Below the pieces are notes generated by a model that had not been told where the DNA came from, ran no database searches, and saw only the letters and a program-made list of their open reading frames with translations. The position numbers and the translations under genes are program-made. A DNA stretch of 64,000 nt from Planctomycetota bacterium (GTDB lineage: Bacteria > Planctomycetota > Phycisphaerae > Phycisphaerales > UBA1924). Of the stretch, positions 26,582 through 35,518 are shown one piece after another (the stretch's first letter is position 1; every line of letters starts with the position of its first letter). The stretch spans positions 231,010-295,009 of the forward strand of contig JAFEBP010000009.1 in NCBI GenBank assembly GCA_018242605.1, in the 5' to 3' direction.

Positions 26582-27967
26582 ATGGCCGGTCGGACCTCTA
26601 CCAGTTTCGGCGTCGCCGCGACGATCACCATCCTCGGCATCCTCTGCCTGGGCCTGTTCGTTCTGTCGGCGGTGTTCTTCGGGAAGTTCAACGACGCGAA
26701 GCGAAACTGGGATCAGGCCTTGGCCGACCAGGCCGAGTTCGTGACCTCCGCCGAGCGCAACAGCGACGATGTGCGACTCGTGAAGGAAGAAGCCAAGCGC
26801 TCCGGCGGCAAAAGCGTGGTGGGCTACCTCACCGACTCCATGCAGAAGATGATGGCCGACACCACCGGCAACAAGCGTGACTCCTACGCCTCGTTCGCCG
26901 CCAAGAAGAACGCCATCCCGGGCGCCGACACGTCCCCACTCCTCTCCGTCCTCGCGTCCCGCGACGCCGAGATCGCGACCCTCAAGGACAACTACGCCAA
27001 GGCCGAGTCCGCCCGCACCCAGGCCCAGGCCGACCAGAAGAACGCCGTCGACCGCATCAAGGGCATCGAGGACAGCCACCAGAAGACGGTGGACTCGATC
27101 AAGGGCGAGGTCGGCCAGTACAAGCAGGAAGTCGAGACCTACCGCGCCGGGGCCGACCAGTACAAGGGCAAGGTCGACGCCGAGTTCGAGAAGTCCAAGG
27201 CCGATTTCTCCGAAACCAAGAAGCGCCTGGAAACCCAGCTCGCCAAGCTCACCGACGAGAAGCTCATCCTGGAGGCCCAGTTGGCCTCGCTGCGTGGCCA
27301 GAAGAACCTCGAGACCTTCCGCGGCCGCGCCGAGGAATCACTGGTTGACGGCGAGATCATCGCCGTCGCCGGCTCCGACCGCACCGCCGTCATCAGCGTG
27401 GGCGCCAAGGACAAGGTCAACCTCGGCATGACCTTCGCCGTCTACGCCGACAAGAACTCCATCCGCCCCGACGAGAACGGCAAGTACGCCCCCGGCAAGG
27501 CCACCCTCGAAGTCACCTCCGTCGATGACTCCAGCGCCACCTGCCGCATCACCAGCGAAGTCCGCGGCAACCCCATCGTCAAGGGCGACGTCATCGCCAA
27601 CGCCCTCTACGACCCCAAGAAGTCCTACAAGTTCGTCGTCTTCGGCAACTTCGACACCGACCGCGACCGCGTCGCCACCTCGCTGGAGCGCCAGGACATC
27701 GAGAGCATGATCCAGGCCTGGGGCGGCTCGCTCGCCCCCGACCTCTCGGGCGATGTCGACTTCCTCGTGCTCGGCGAGCGCCCCCTGCTCCCGCCCCGCC
27801 CCAGCGCCGACGCTCCCATCGAGGTCGTCCAGGAGTTCATCCGCCGCCAGCGCGACGTTGAACGCTACGACTCGCTCTTCAAGAACGCCGTCTCCACGGG
27901 CATCCCCACGCTCAACGAGAACCGCCTGTACACGCTGATCGGCAAGACCCCCGCACGGGCGCGCTAA
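26582..27967 (+). CDS. Membrane-anchored coiled-coil protein with BRCT-like C-terminal domain
   Basis: 461 residues. An N-terminal membrane helix (about 9-32, ATITILGILCLGLFVLSAVF) is followed by a long coiled coil (about 35-245, rich in Lys, Glu, Ala, Gln) and a beta-rich stretch around VISVGAKDKVNLGMTFAVYA. The last about 110 residues read like a BRCT domain: FVVFGNFDTDRD, then an AWGG turn, VDFLVLGERP, and a final AVSTGIPTLNENRLYTLIG, close to the BRCT ending in which a Lys/Ala helix is followed by GIPIIxExxF. This likeness is from pattern only. The ATG has GGAG nine bases upstream; the same frame is open further upstream but without coding character. Divergent from dnaA and six bases before the next gene, hence probably an operon. 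Confidence 0.78.
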   Translation: MAGRTSTSFGVAATITILGILCLGLFVLSAVFFGKFNDAKRNWDQALADQAEFVTSAERNSDDVRLVKEEAKRSGGKSVVGYLTDSMQKMMADTTGNKRDSYASFAAKKNAIPGADTSPLLSVLASRDAEIATLKDNYAKAESARTQAQADQKNAVDRIKGIEDSHQKTVDSIKGEVGQYKQEVETYRAGADQYKGKVDAEFEKSKADFSETKKRLETQLAKLTDEKLILEAQLASLRGQKNLETFRGRAEESLVDGEIIAVAGSDRTAVISVGAKDKVNLGMTFAVYADKNSIRPDENGKYAPGKATLEVTSVDDSSATCRITSEVRGNPIVKGDVIANALYDPKKSYKFVVFGNFDTDRDRVATSLERQDIESMIQAWGGSLAPDLSGDVDFLVLGERPLLPPRPSADAPIEVVQEFIRRQRDVERYDSLFKNAVSTGIPTLNENRLYTLIGKTPARAR

Positions 27968-27972
27968 CAGCC

Positions 27973-29115
27973 GTGGCTCGCACCAGGAAGAAACTCCACC
28001 CGGCGGTCGAGTACCCGATCGTCGCGGCTATCCGTGCGGCCACCTCCCTCCCGCTCATCGCCGGGCTGCGCTCCGCCTCCGCGGTCGCCGACCTGGTCGG
28101 ACGCATCTACCCCAGGCTGCACCCCAGCCGATTCGCGCGGGCCGAGACCAACCTCGCCGCGGCGTTCCCGCACTGGTCGCGTGAAGAACGCTTCAAGTGC
28201 TCCATCGCCTGCTACCAGCACATGTTCCGGCTGGGGATGGAGATCCTCTACTCCCCCCGCCTGATCACCAAGGAAGGCTTCGCCAAGCACCTCATCCTGG
28301 GCGACATCGCCGCCGGCCTGCGCGATATGCTCCGAGGCGGCCCCGTCATCATGATCACCGGCCACTGCGGCAACTGGGAACTCATCGGCTACGCCGTCTC
28401 CATGCTCGGCTTCCCCATGCACGCCGTCTACCGGCCCCTGGACCTCCAGAAACTCGACCAGTGGCTCTACGAAACCCGCGCCCGCCGGGGCCTCACCCTC
28501 GTCTCCAAGTTCGGCGCGGTGCGCTCCTTGCCCCCCATCCTCCAACGCGGCGAACCCGTGGGCATCGTCGCCGACCAGAGCGGCGGCGACCGCGGCCTGT
28601 TCGTCCCCTTCTTCGGACGGCTCACGAGCACGTACAAATCCGTCGGCCTGCTCGCCATGCAGACCGGCGCTCGCGTGGTCTGCGGCATGGCGCGCCGCCT
28701 GGGCCCGCACGAAGATCCCCCGCCGGGCCCCTGGCAGCAGATCAAACGCCGCGGCGATCACTTCCGCCCCACCCCCACCGAGCAACCCAGCCTGCGCTAC
28801 GCGGTGGAACTCGTGGACTCCTTCGGCCCCGACGACTGGGTGGACCGCCCCGACCCCCTGTTCTACGTCACGGCCCGGTACCGCCGCGCCATCGAGATGA
28901 TGGTCCGCAAGGCCCCCGAGCAGTACTTCTGGATGCACCGCATCTGGCGGGCCCGCCCCAGCCACGAGCGCCGCAACCGCCCCTTCCCCCCCATGCTCCG
29001 CGACAAGCTGCTCGCCCTCCCCTGGATGACCCAACCGCAGGTCGATGAACTGGTGGCGCGCAGCGATGAAGACCGCGGCGCCATCGCGCGGGGCGAAGCC
29101 ACGCTCAACCGGTGA
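27973..29115 (+). CDS. LpxL/HtrB-family lipid A acyltransferase
   Basis: Predicted inner-membrane acyltransferase adding a secondary acyl chain to lipid A or a related lipid. The catalytic HX4E motif is present as TGHCGNWEL (His131, Glu136), followed by a conserved PFFGR-like segment (VPFFGRLTSTYKS) and a GIVADQSGGD block typical of the family. N-terminal hydrophobic stretch at about 14-33. At 380 residues it is somewhat longer than the usual 300, with a basic Arg-rich C-terminus. The start is GTG, five bases after the preceding stop, which implies translational coupling; no strong ribosome site is visible. The presence of this enzyme fits an outer membrane with lipid A. Confidence 0.85.
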   Translation: MARTRKKLHPAVEYPIVAAIRAATSLPLIAGLRSASAVADLVGRIYPRLHPSRFARAETNLAAAFPHWSREERFKCSIACYQHMFRLGMEILYSPRLITKEGFAKHLILGDIAAGLRDMLRGGPVIMITGHCGNWELIGYAVSMLGFPMHAVYRPLDLQKLDQWLYETRARRGLTLVSKFGAVRSLPPILQRGEPVGIVADQSGGDRGLFVPFFGRLTSTYKSVGLLAMQTGARVVCGMARRLGPHEDPPPGPWQQIKRRGDHFRPTPTEQPSLRYAVELVDSFGPDDWVDRPDPLFYVTARYRRAIEMMVRKAPEQYFWMHRIWRARPSHERRNRPFPPMLRDKLLALPWMTQPQVDELVARSDEDRGAIARGEATLNR

Positions 29116-29201
29116 CGACCCCGGGCCCCAAATCACCCCCCGCGGACGCAACAACCGATGCCCGGCACCTACACTACCCCCATCAGCCCCCGGAGCCCCG
29201 C

Positions 29202-29663
29202 ATGAGCGACGAAAAAGGCCGCCTGTTTGATCGCAGAATTCTCGTGGTCGACGACGATCGGGACATCCTCGAAGCGTTCGAGGCGGCGTTGCAGGCCGAG
29301 GGCGCGCTCACGATGTCCGCGTCCGACGGCAATGAGGCCGTGAAGATCTGCCTGGAAGATCCCCCGGAACTCGTCGTGCTCGACATGATGCTCCCCAAGC
29401 GCTCCGGCTTCCTCGCGCTCGAGAAGATGAAGGGCTACGACGACAGCCCCGCCATCATCATGGTCACCGCCAACGAGGGCAAGCGCCACCAGGCCTACGC
29501 CGAGAGCCTGGGAGTCGACCGCTACCTCCAGAAGCCGGTCCCCCTGGGCAAACTGATCGACACCGCCGTCGAAGTGCTCGCCAAGCGCGATGAACTGCTC
29601 GGCGAAGAAGGCGATGAAGTGGATGACGGTGACGAAGAGGGTGACGAGGAGGGCAACGCCTAG
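29202..29663 (+). CDS. Single-domain response regulator with acidic tail
   Basis: 153-residue CheY-like receiver with no output domain. The acidic pair Asp17/Asp18 is in VVDDD, the phospho-acceptor Asp61 in VVLDMMLPKRSG, the switch Thr89 in MVTAN, and Lys111 in LQKPVPLGKL, so all key residues are present. The last about 20 residues are almost wholly Asp/Glu/Gly. The ATG at 29202 was chosen because GGAG lies seven bases before it; an upstream in-frame start at 29112 would overlap the previous gene and adds a Pro-rich leader. No histidine kinase is nearby. Likely passes a phosphoryl signal to an unlinked partner. Confidence 0.88.
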   Translation: MSDEKGRLFDRRILVVDDDRDILEAFEAALQAEGALTMSASDGNEAVKICLEDPPELVVLDMMLPKRSGFLALEKMKGYDDSPAIIMVTANEGKRHQAYAESLGVDRYLQKPVPLGKLIDTAVEVLAKRDELLGEEGDEVDDGDEEGDEEGNA

Positions 29664-29987
29664 TTGGCCCGCTCCAAACGCCAACTCGTGCTGATGGGCG
29701 GCGCCGGCGCCGGGGGCGCCATGACCCCGCTGGGCTCGCTGCGCCAGGTGCGCGAACGCCTCGCCAACTTCAACACCTCTCACGACGGCTCCATCGCCCG
29801 CAACACCGCCACAGAAATCCTCCACGGCCCCGGCCTCGTGGTGGAGATCGCCACCTCCCTCGACCCGGTCTCCCAGGCCATCGTCACCCTCAACGATGAG
29901 GACATCGCCCTGCCCGTCCTCTTCCGCATGTGCAAGGCCCACGGCTGGAAGATGATGGACATGGACACGGGCCGGACCTTCGGCTGA
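29664..29987 (+). CDS. Small protein of unknown function following the response regulator
   Basis: 107 residues beginning with TTG directly after the stop of the response regulator, in the same frame; GGAGG lies 11 bases upstream. ATG codons at 29694 and 29721 are alternative starts. It has a Gly-rich N-terminus (MGGAGAGGAM), a central LHGPGLVVEIATSLDP and an end HGWKMMDMDTGRTFG. The fold looks mixed alpha/beta and soluble. Codon use fits the neighbours. Function not recognised; adjacency suggests it is translated with the regulator. Confidence 0.6.
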   Translation: MARSKRQLVLMGGAGAGGAMTPLGSLRQVRERLANFNTSHDGSIARNTATEILHGPGLVVEIATSLDPVSQAIVTLNDEDIALPVLFRMCKAHGWKMMDMDTGRTFG

Positions 29988-29994
29988 CTCACCT

Positions 29995-30558
29995 TCAGCC
30001 GCGTTCCAGATCCTTCGGCGTGTTGACGTTGATCGCGTCCATCGCGCCCACTTCAACCAGTGCCCGATGCTCCTCCGGCACCGCCGCGTGCAGCGGCCCG
30101 TGAGACACCATCACCGCCCGCAGCAACCCGAGCGCACCGGCCCGATACACCCCGAAGCACGGCTCCACCCGATCCGTCTTCGCCAGCACGGCCAGGGCGT
30201 TGGGCCGCTCCGCCGCCGCCATCGTCACCCGCCGCACCGCCTCCGGCGTCACCATCGGCATGTCACCCGCGAGCACGAAGACATCCCGCCCTAGCGCCTC
30301 GAGCGCGGCGATGATGCCGCCCACCGGCCCCGCCCCCGGGTACGGATCTTCCAGCGGCGCCCCGTGACGCACCGCGATGGACTCGTGACAGAGCCCCACC
30401 AGCCGCACGCGATCCCCGAACACCCCCCGCAGCGCCGCCACCGGCCGATCGATCAGCCAATCGCCGTTCGCCAGCACCTCGCGCAGCTTGTCGCGGCCGA
30501 AGCGGCGCGAAGCCCCGCCGCACAGCACCACGGGCGTGATGCCGGTCAGTGCGTCCAT
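29995..30558 (-). CDS. mobA: Molybdenum cofactor guanylyltransferase MobA
   Basis: Transfers GMP from GTP to molybdopterin to make the guanine dinucleotide form of the cofactor. 187 residues from the ATG at 30558. The nucleotide-binding N-terminus LCGGASRRFGRDK matches the LAGGxSxRMGxDK signature, with GPVGGIIAAL, the metal-binding FVLAGDMPMV, and a C-terminal INVNTPKDLE matching the family's NINTPEDL. Overlaps the end of moeA by 13 bases, so the two are coupled. A GTG at 30573 is an alternative start; neither has a clear ribosome site. Confidence 0.9.
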   Translation of the reverse strand: MDALTGITPVVLCGGASRRFGRDKLREVLANGDWLIDRPVAALRGVFGDRVRLVGLCHESIAVRHGAPLEDPYPGAGPVGGIIAALEALGRDVFVLAGDMPMVTPEAVRRVTMAAAERPNALAVLAKTDRVEPCFGVYRAGALGLLRAVMVSHGPLHAAVPEEHRALVEVGAMDAINVNTPKDLERG

Positions 30559-31739
30559 GCGTAGAAGTCCCACGGCCCGGCCCCGGCGCTGCCGGGCGGC
30601 AGTTCAACAAACCCGTCGCTCACCGCCGCGCCCGGCACGTCGCCGCTCCCGGCGTTCTCAGCAAGCGTCACCACGCCCGCCCCGCTGACGCGGACAGGGC
30701 GGTGCCACCACAGTTCAATCGCCCGCTGATCCGGATGATCGATCACGACCCGCGCCGGCAGCCCCATGGATGCGCCCGCCATCGCCGCGAGCACCGGCAT
30801 CGCGATGCGCCGCGCCGTGACCAGCGCCGAAACCGGGTTGCCCGGCAACGCGAACACCGGCCGGCCCCCGGGCAGCACGGCCCCGAGCATCGGCTTGCCC
30901 GGCCGCTGCCGCACCTTGTGGAACAGCACCGCCGCCCCCAGCCGCTGCACCACCGTCGGTATGAAATCCCGCACCCCCATCGAGACCCCGCCGGTCACGA
31001 ACAGCGCGTCGCACTCGGATTCAAGCCCGCCCAGCGCCTCGAGCAACTTCTGCGGATCATCGGGCGCGTGCCGGGGAGGCAGCACATCGAGCCAGCCGCG
31101 CCCCGCGAGCAACGCCGCGAGGCTGGGCCCGTTGCTGTCGCGCAGTTGCCACGCCGTGGGGGCCGCATCCACCGGAACGAGTTCATCGCCGGTCGAAAGC
31201 ACCCCCACGCGCACCCGCCGGTGTACCCACACGCGGGGCACGCCGAACGTGGCCAGCGCCCCCACCACCGGCGCGGTGATGATCGTGCCCGCGCGGACCA
31301 CGCGAGCCCCTGCCCTGGAATGACTCGCCCGAGACCGCACGTTCTGCCCCGGCGACAGCGTCGCAGCCGCCGACACCACGATGCGGTCGGCGTGCTCGGT
31401 CACGTCCTCGCGTTTGATCACCGCGTCAGCGCCCGCCGGAATCGGCGCGCCCGTCACGATCCGCACCGCAGCCCCCGGCGGGCAGGCCGGAGGCTCGCGG
31501 CCGATCATGGCGTCCGCCGCAATCGCGATCGCGCCCCTCGCGTCCGCGGCCCGCAGCGCGTACCCGTCCATCGCGCTGACGTCGCACGCCGGGTGGTCGC
31601 GGTCGGCGCACACATCCCGCGCCAGCACGCGCCCGACGCACGCATGCAGAGGAACCTGCTCCTCGCCCACGCGCGACACCGCTCCACCCAACGCCGCCGC
31701 CGCCGCGGCGGGGGAATCGAGCATCACGCCGTGGCTCAC
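30546..31739 (-). CDS. moeA: Molybdopterin molybdotransferase MoeA
   Basis: Inserts molybdate into adenylated molybdopterin. 397 residues with the family blocks SAMDGYAL, RIVTGAPIPAGADAVIKRED, GVLSTGDELV, LFVTGGVSMGVRDF and FALPGNPVSALV in order, and the C-terminal beta domain ending at WDFYAWTH. The start is GTG at 31739, overlapping the preceding stop as GTGA; an ATG at 31724 is an alternative. It lies between the AhpD-like gene and mobA and probably forms one transcript with them. Confidence 0.93.
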   Translation of the reverse strand: MSHGVMLDSPAAAAAALGGAVSRVGEEQVPLHACVGRVLARDVCADRDHPACDVSAMDGYALRAADARGAIAIAADAMIGREPPACPPGAAVRIVTGAPIPAGADAVIKREDVTEHADRIVVSAAATLSPGQNVRSRASHSRAGARVVRAGTIITAPVVGALATFGVPRVWVHRRVRVGVLSTGDELVPVDAAPTAWQLRDSNGPSLAALLAGRGWLDVLPPRHAPDDPQKLLEALGGLESECDALFVTGGVSMGVRDFIPTVVQRLGAAVLFHKVRQRPGKPMLGAVLPGGRPVFALPGNPVSALVTARRIAMPVLAAMAGASMGLPARVVIDHPDQRAIELWWHRPVRVSGAGVVTLAENAGSGDVPGAAVSDGFVELPPGSAGAGPWDFYAWTH

Positions 31740-32056
31740 CCTTTGGGCTCCGGATCGGTCACGTCCCGGACCCAGCCGCGCGAGCGCATCATCCCCGGCC
31801 AGCCGATGGTGGGCGCGGTGATGTGGGCCGCGTGCAGGAGCTCCTCGCGCGTCCAGCCGGCCTCCAGCGCCTTGCGCGTGTGCGAATGCGCAGCGCCCGC
31901 AAGCCCCGCGCCCAGCGACACCGCCAGCTTCACGATCGCCACGGTCTTGGGATCCAGCGGCCCGGCGAGCGAGGCCGCGCGGCCGAGGGCCTCGTACGCC
32001 GAAGTCAGCTCCGGGTGCTCGCGACGCATGTTCTCGTACTGAGATGGAATCGACAT
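31736..32056 (-). CDS. AhpD/carboxymuconolactone-decarboxylase-like protein lacking the redox cysteines
   Basis: 106 residues, helical. The segment TVAIVKLAVSLGAGLAGAAHSHTRKALEAG follows the AhpD/CMD pattern, but the positions of the usual ExxCxxCxxH motif carry small residues; only the His is kept. That argues against peroxidase activity. The ATG has AGGAG seven bases upstream, and the stop overlaps the moeA start by four bases, so it is the first gene of the AhpD-moeA-mobA group. A role linked to molybdenum cofactor is inferred from position only. Confidence 0.75.
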   Translation of the reverse strand: MSIPSQYENMRREHPELTSAYEALGRAASLAGPLDPKTVAIVKLAVSLGAGLAGAAHSHTRKALEAGWTREELLHAAHITAPTIGWPGMMRSRGWVRDVTDPEPKG

Positions 32057-32074
32057 ACGGATTCTCCTGGCCGC

Positions 32075-35000
32075 TCAGCGGTAGCCGCTGGGGCCGGTCT
32101 GCTCATGAGCGTATGGCGAGTCGCAGCCGCCCCCCGGGATGCCGCAGCCGGCGCACGAGGAGACAAACCGGCGCATCGTGATGCTCGCGCCCGCGCCCTT
32201 CTGGAGTTCCGTGAACCACAGCGTCGGCGCCGGCTTTGCGTCCGGGGCGATGCACGCCAGGTTGGCCGCGTCGTACACGCGCCCGTTGGCGACGGTGTAC
32301 CGGATGGCCTGCGAGTTGTGGATGTCCGTCAGCGGATTCTGGTCCAGCACCACCATGTCCGCGAGCTTGCCCGCCTCGATGCTGCCCAGGTCCTTGTCCA
32401 GCCCAAGGTAGAACGCCCCGTCGAGCGTCGCCGCACGCAGCGCCTCCATCGGCGTCATGCCGCCCGAGGCCAGCAGCCACAGCTCCCAGTGCGCCCCCAA
32501 CCCCGCCAACTGGCCGTGCGCACCCAGTTGGGCCCGCCCGCCCGCATCAACGATGCGCTTGGCGATGCCCGAGCAGTGCAGCGCGTTGTACTCCTCCTTG
32601 GGCGCCGTCTCACGCCGACGCGAGCGCGGATCAACCACGAACCGCGGCACGTACGTCAGCAGCCGCGTGTTCTCCCACACGTTGGTCGTGTCATAGAAGT
32701 AGTGCTCGCCGTCCAGCCCGCCGTACGCCACGATCAGCGTCGGCGTGTAGCCCGTCTTGCTCGCGCCCCACACCGCCGCGGCGTCGTTGTAGATCCGCTC
32801 CACCGGCAGCGTATGCTCCACCCCCGTGTGCCCGTCGATCACCATCGTCATGTTGTGCTGGTAGAGCGAACCGCCCTCGGGCACCACCATCATCTGCAGT
32901 TGCCGCGCCGCCTCGATCACCTGTTGCCGCTGCTCGCGCCGCGGCTGGTTGTAACTCTTCACACTGAACGCCCCCACCGCCTTCATCCGGCGCAGGTGAA
33001 ACAGCGCATCATCCAGACTGTCGATCTCGGCCTTGAACGACCCCGAAGCCCCGTACAGGATGGTGCCGGTCGAGAAGATCCGCGGCCCCAGAATCTCGCC
33101 CGCCTTGCGCATCTCGCTGGCCGTAAAGATAGATTCCGTGTCGTTGCTGGGGTCGTGGATCGTGGTGACACCAAACGCCAGGTTGGCCAGGTTCACCCAG
33201 TTGTTCTGCGGCGTGAAGCCGTTCACGCCCTGCCCGCCGTGCGCGTGAACGTCGATCATGCCCGGCATGATGAACTTGCCCTTGCAGTCGATGACCTTCG
33301 CGCCCGCCGGCGGCGCCATCCCGGCGCCCACCGAGACGATCCGGTTGCCCTCGATCACCACCGTGCCATTCTCGATCACCGTGGGCGAAGCGCGATCGCC
33401 CGCCATGGTGATGAGCGTGCCGCCCACCAGCGCCACCGTGCCCTTGGGCGCATCAAACGGAGCCTTGAACGAGATGTTCACGCCCGTGGCCGGCGGGGGC
33501 GGGAGTTCCTCGGCCTTCTTCCCGGAGATGAACGCAAAGGAATCATCCAGCCGGCGCGAGTATGACTGCGGCCCCAGCGACCAGTTGAGCGACGACGCAT
33601 CGCCCGACCACTGCAGGTTCACGCCCGCGTCCTTGCTCACCTTGGCCACCGGCTGCGAGTTGCTCTTGGGGCCGATGGCGATCTCGCGCCCCGTGGCGAC
33701 GAACGGAGTGATATAGATGTTGAACCGCTCCACGAACGCCAGCCACCGGCCGTCCGGGCTGAGCCGGTACTCGGTCGCCGCTTCGCTCACGTAGTGAACC
33801 CGCTCGTCCGTGCCATCCAGCTTCATGCTCAGCAGGCAGCGGCGGTCGACATCCTTCTGCCCCTCCACGGTCGTCACGAACATCCGGTCGCTCGCCGCGC
33901 CGAACTGGGCGTTGGTGCCCTTGCGCGTGATGAACTCCATCGAACCGCCCGCCGCGGGAGCCTTGTACAGACCGGGCTTGTTCGACCAAAGCGGGCTGGA
34001 GAGGTAGCCGCCGCTCACCTTCCCGAACACGATCCACTGACCGTCCGGGCTGAACGCGGGGTCGACGTAATGCCCCTTCTCGGGCGTGATTGTCCGCTCC
34101 TGCCCGTTCGAAACGACGCGGATCGAGCCCAGTTCGTCATCATTCCATGTGGCAAAGGCGATCGAAGCGCCGTCGCGCGAATAGGCGGGCATGAACTCGA
34201 AGCGGTCGTTCTGCGCGGTGAGCCGCTTGGGCGCGCCCTCGGGCAGATCACGCACGTACACATGCCCCAGCGCTGAGTACGCCACCTGCTTGCCGTCCGG
34301 CCGCACCGAGACATTCTGCAGCAGCTTCACGTCAAACTCCGCCGGCGCCACCTCCACGGGGAACCGCACCGCGTCAAAGACGGTGCGGCTGTCCTTCACG
34401 TGGAAGGGAATATCCGTGACCGTGCCGCCGCCGACATTGATGCGGTGGAAGCCGCCCTTGGCGTAAAAGACGATCTCGCCGCTGTCGGGCGTCCACGCGA
34501 ACGAGGGATACACGCCGTGGATGGCCCATGTCTCCTGCATGTCGCGCTCGAGATTGTCGTAGATCGCCCGCTCGCGCCCGCTCGCCAGATCGCGCACGAA
34601 CAGCACCGTCTTGAACCGCACGCGCCGCACGAACGCGAGCGACTTGCCGTCGGGGCTGGGCGTCGGACGGATCGCGCCGCCCGGGCCGGAGATGATCGTC
34701 TCGTTCTCGCCCGTCTGCCGGTCCAGCCGGTTGATCGAGTAGATCCCCGCGTTGCTGTCCTTGTTGTACTCGAAACTGCCGCCGGGCGTGCTGTCCCACG
34801 AGTAATACAGGTACCGCCCGTCGGGGCTGAACATCGGCTCGCCCACGTCCTTCTGGTCGGTGGGCTTGGTGGTCATCTGCAGGCCGTCGAACCCGCCGCT
34901 CACGTGATACAGCCACATCTCCCCGGCGCCCAGCGAGCGGCGCGAACTAAAGTGCTTGTGCGCCACGATGAACTGGCCGTCGGGCGTCCACGCGGGGCTG

Positions 35001-35494
35001 TTCGTGAGCCTGTAGTTCTCCTTCGTGATCTGCCGCGGGCTCGTCCCATCCGCGCCCATCACCCAGATGTTGTCCCCGCCCCCGCGATCGCTGGTGAACG
35101 CGATGAACTTCCCATCAGGGCTGAACCGCGGCTGCATGTCCCACGCCACGCCGCTCGTGATGCTCTTGGCCTCCCCACCCGAGGCGGGCATCGTGTAGAT
35201 GTCGCCGAGCAGGTCAAAGGCGATCGTCTTGCCGTCGGGCGAAAGGTCCAGCGACAGCCACGTCCCCTCCGTCACATCGAGCGAAACCTGCTTGTTGGCG
35301 CCGGGCGGGCTGTTGACATCCCACTTGCCCGCGTCCTTGGGCGCTTCCTTCATTGGCGCGGGTTGTTCGGTCGGTTGTTTCGGAGCGTTGTCCGGAGCGA
35401 GCACAGGCTGGGCCAGCAAGAGCACGATGGGGAGTACGAACATGGGGCGATTGTTGGGGAACCGCAGGGTTCGGGCAATGCGCCGCCCCGCCAT
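32075..35494 (-). CDS. Exported TolB-like beta-propeller plus amidohydrolase fusion
   Basis: About 1,139 residues. A hydrophobic export segment (FVLPIVLLLAQPVLA, about 19-34) is followed by repeated propeller blades with PDGKxIAF-type motifs (about 70-640) and a C-terminal amidohydrolase domain (about 700-1,090). Metal-binding features are MIDVHAHGG (HxH), VIDGHTGVEHT and QLGAHGQLAG, with the usual ending LGSIEAGKLADMVVLDQNP. The same two-part architecture is known in other bacteria as an amidohydrolase of unknown substrate. The last 30 residues are Cys- and Gly-rich (SSCAGCGIPGGGCDSP), possibly a metal or disulphide tail. GAGG lies about ten bases before the ATG at 35494; GTG at 35497 and ATG at 35443 are alternatives. 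Confidence 0.85.
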   Translation of the reverse strand: MAGRRIARTLRFPNNRPMFVLPIVLLLAQPVLAPDNAPKQPTEQPAPMKEAPKDAGKWDVNSPPGANKQVSLDVTEGTWLSLDLSPDGKTIAFDLLGDIYTMPASGGEAKSITSGVAWDMQPRFSPDGKFIAFTSDRGGGDNIWVMGADGTSPRQITKENYRLTNSPAWTPDGQFIVAHKHFSSRRSLGAGEMWLYHVSGGFDGLQMTTKPTDQKDVGEPMFSPDGRYLYYSWDSTPGGSFEYNKDSNAGIYSINRLDRQTGENETIISGPGGAIRPTPSPDGKSLAFVRRVRFKTVLFVRDLASGRERAIYDNLERDMQETWAIHGVYPSFAWTPDSGEIVFYAKGGFHRINVGGGTVTDIPFHVKDSRTVFDAVRFPVEVAPAEFDVKLLQNVSVRPDGKQVAYSALGHVYVRDLPEGAPKRLTAQNDRFEFMPAYSRDGASIAFATWNDDELGSIRVVSNGQERTITPEKGHYVDPAFSPDGQWIVFGKVSGGYLSSPLWSNKPGLYKAPAAGGSMEFITRKGTNAQFGAASDRMFVTTVEGQKDVDRRCLLSMKLDGTDERVHYVSEAATEYRLSPDGRWLAFVERFNIYITPFVATGREIAIGPKSNSQPVAKVSKDAGVNLQWSGDASSLNWSLGPQSYSRRLDDSFAFISGKKAEELPPPPATGVNISFKAPFDAPKGTVALVGGTLITMAGDRASPTVIENGTVVIEGNRIVSVGAGMAPPAGAKVIDCKGKFIMPGMIDVHAHGGQGVNGFTPQNNWVNLANLAFGVTTIHDPSNDTESIFTASEMRKAGEILGPRIFSTGTILYGASGSFKAEIDSLDDALFHLRRMKAVGAFSVKSYNQPRREQRQQVIEAARQLQMMVVPEGGSLYQHNMTMVIDGHTGVEHTLPVERIYNDAAAVWGASKTGYTPTLIVAYGGLDGEHYFYDTTNVWENTRLLTYVPRFVVDPRSRRRETAPKEEYNALHCSGIAKRIVDAGGRAQLGAHGQLAGLGAHWELWLLASGGMTPMEALRAATLDGAFYLGLDKDLGSIEAGKLADMVVLDQNPLTDIHNSQAIRYTVANGRVYDAANLACIAPDAKPAPTLWFTELQKGAGASITMRRFVSSCAGCGIPGGGCDSPYAHEQTGPSGYR

Positions 35495-35518
35495 CACGCC
35501 AAATCCTCGCGGTTGCCC

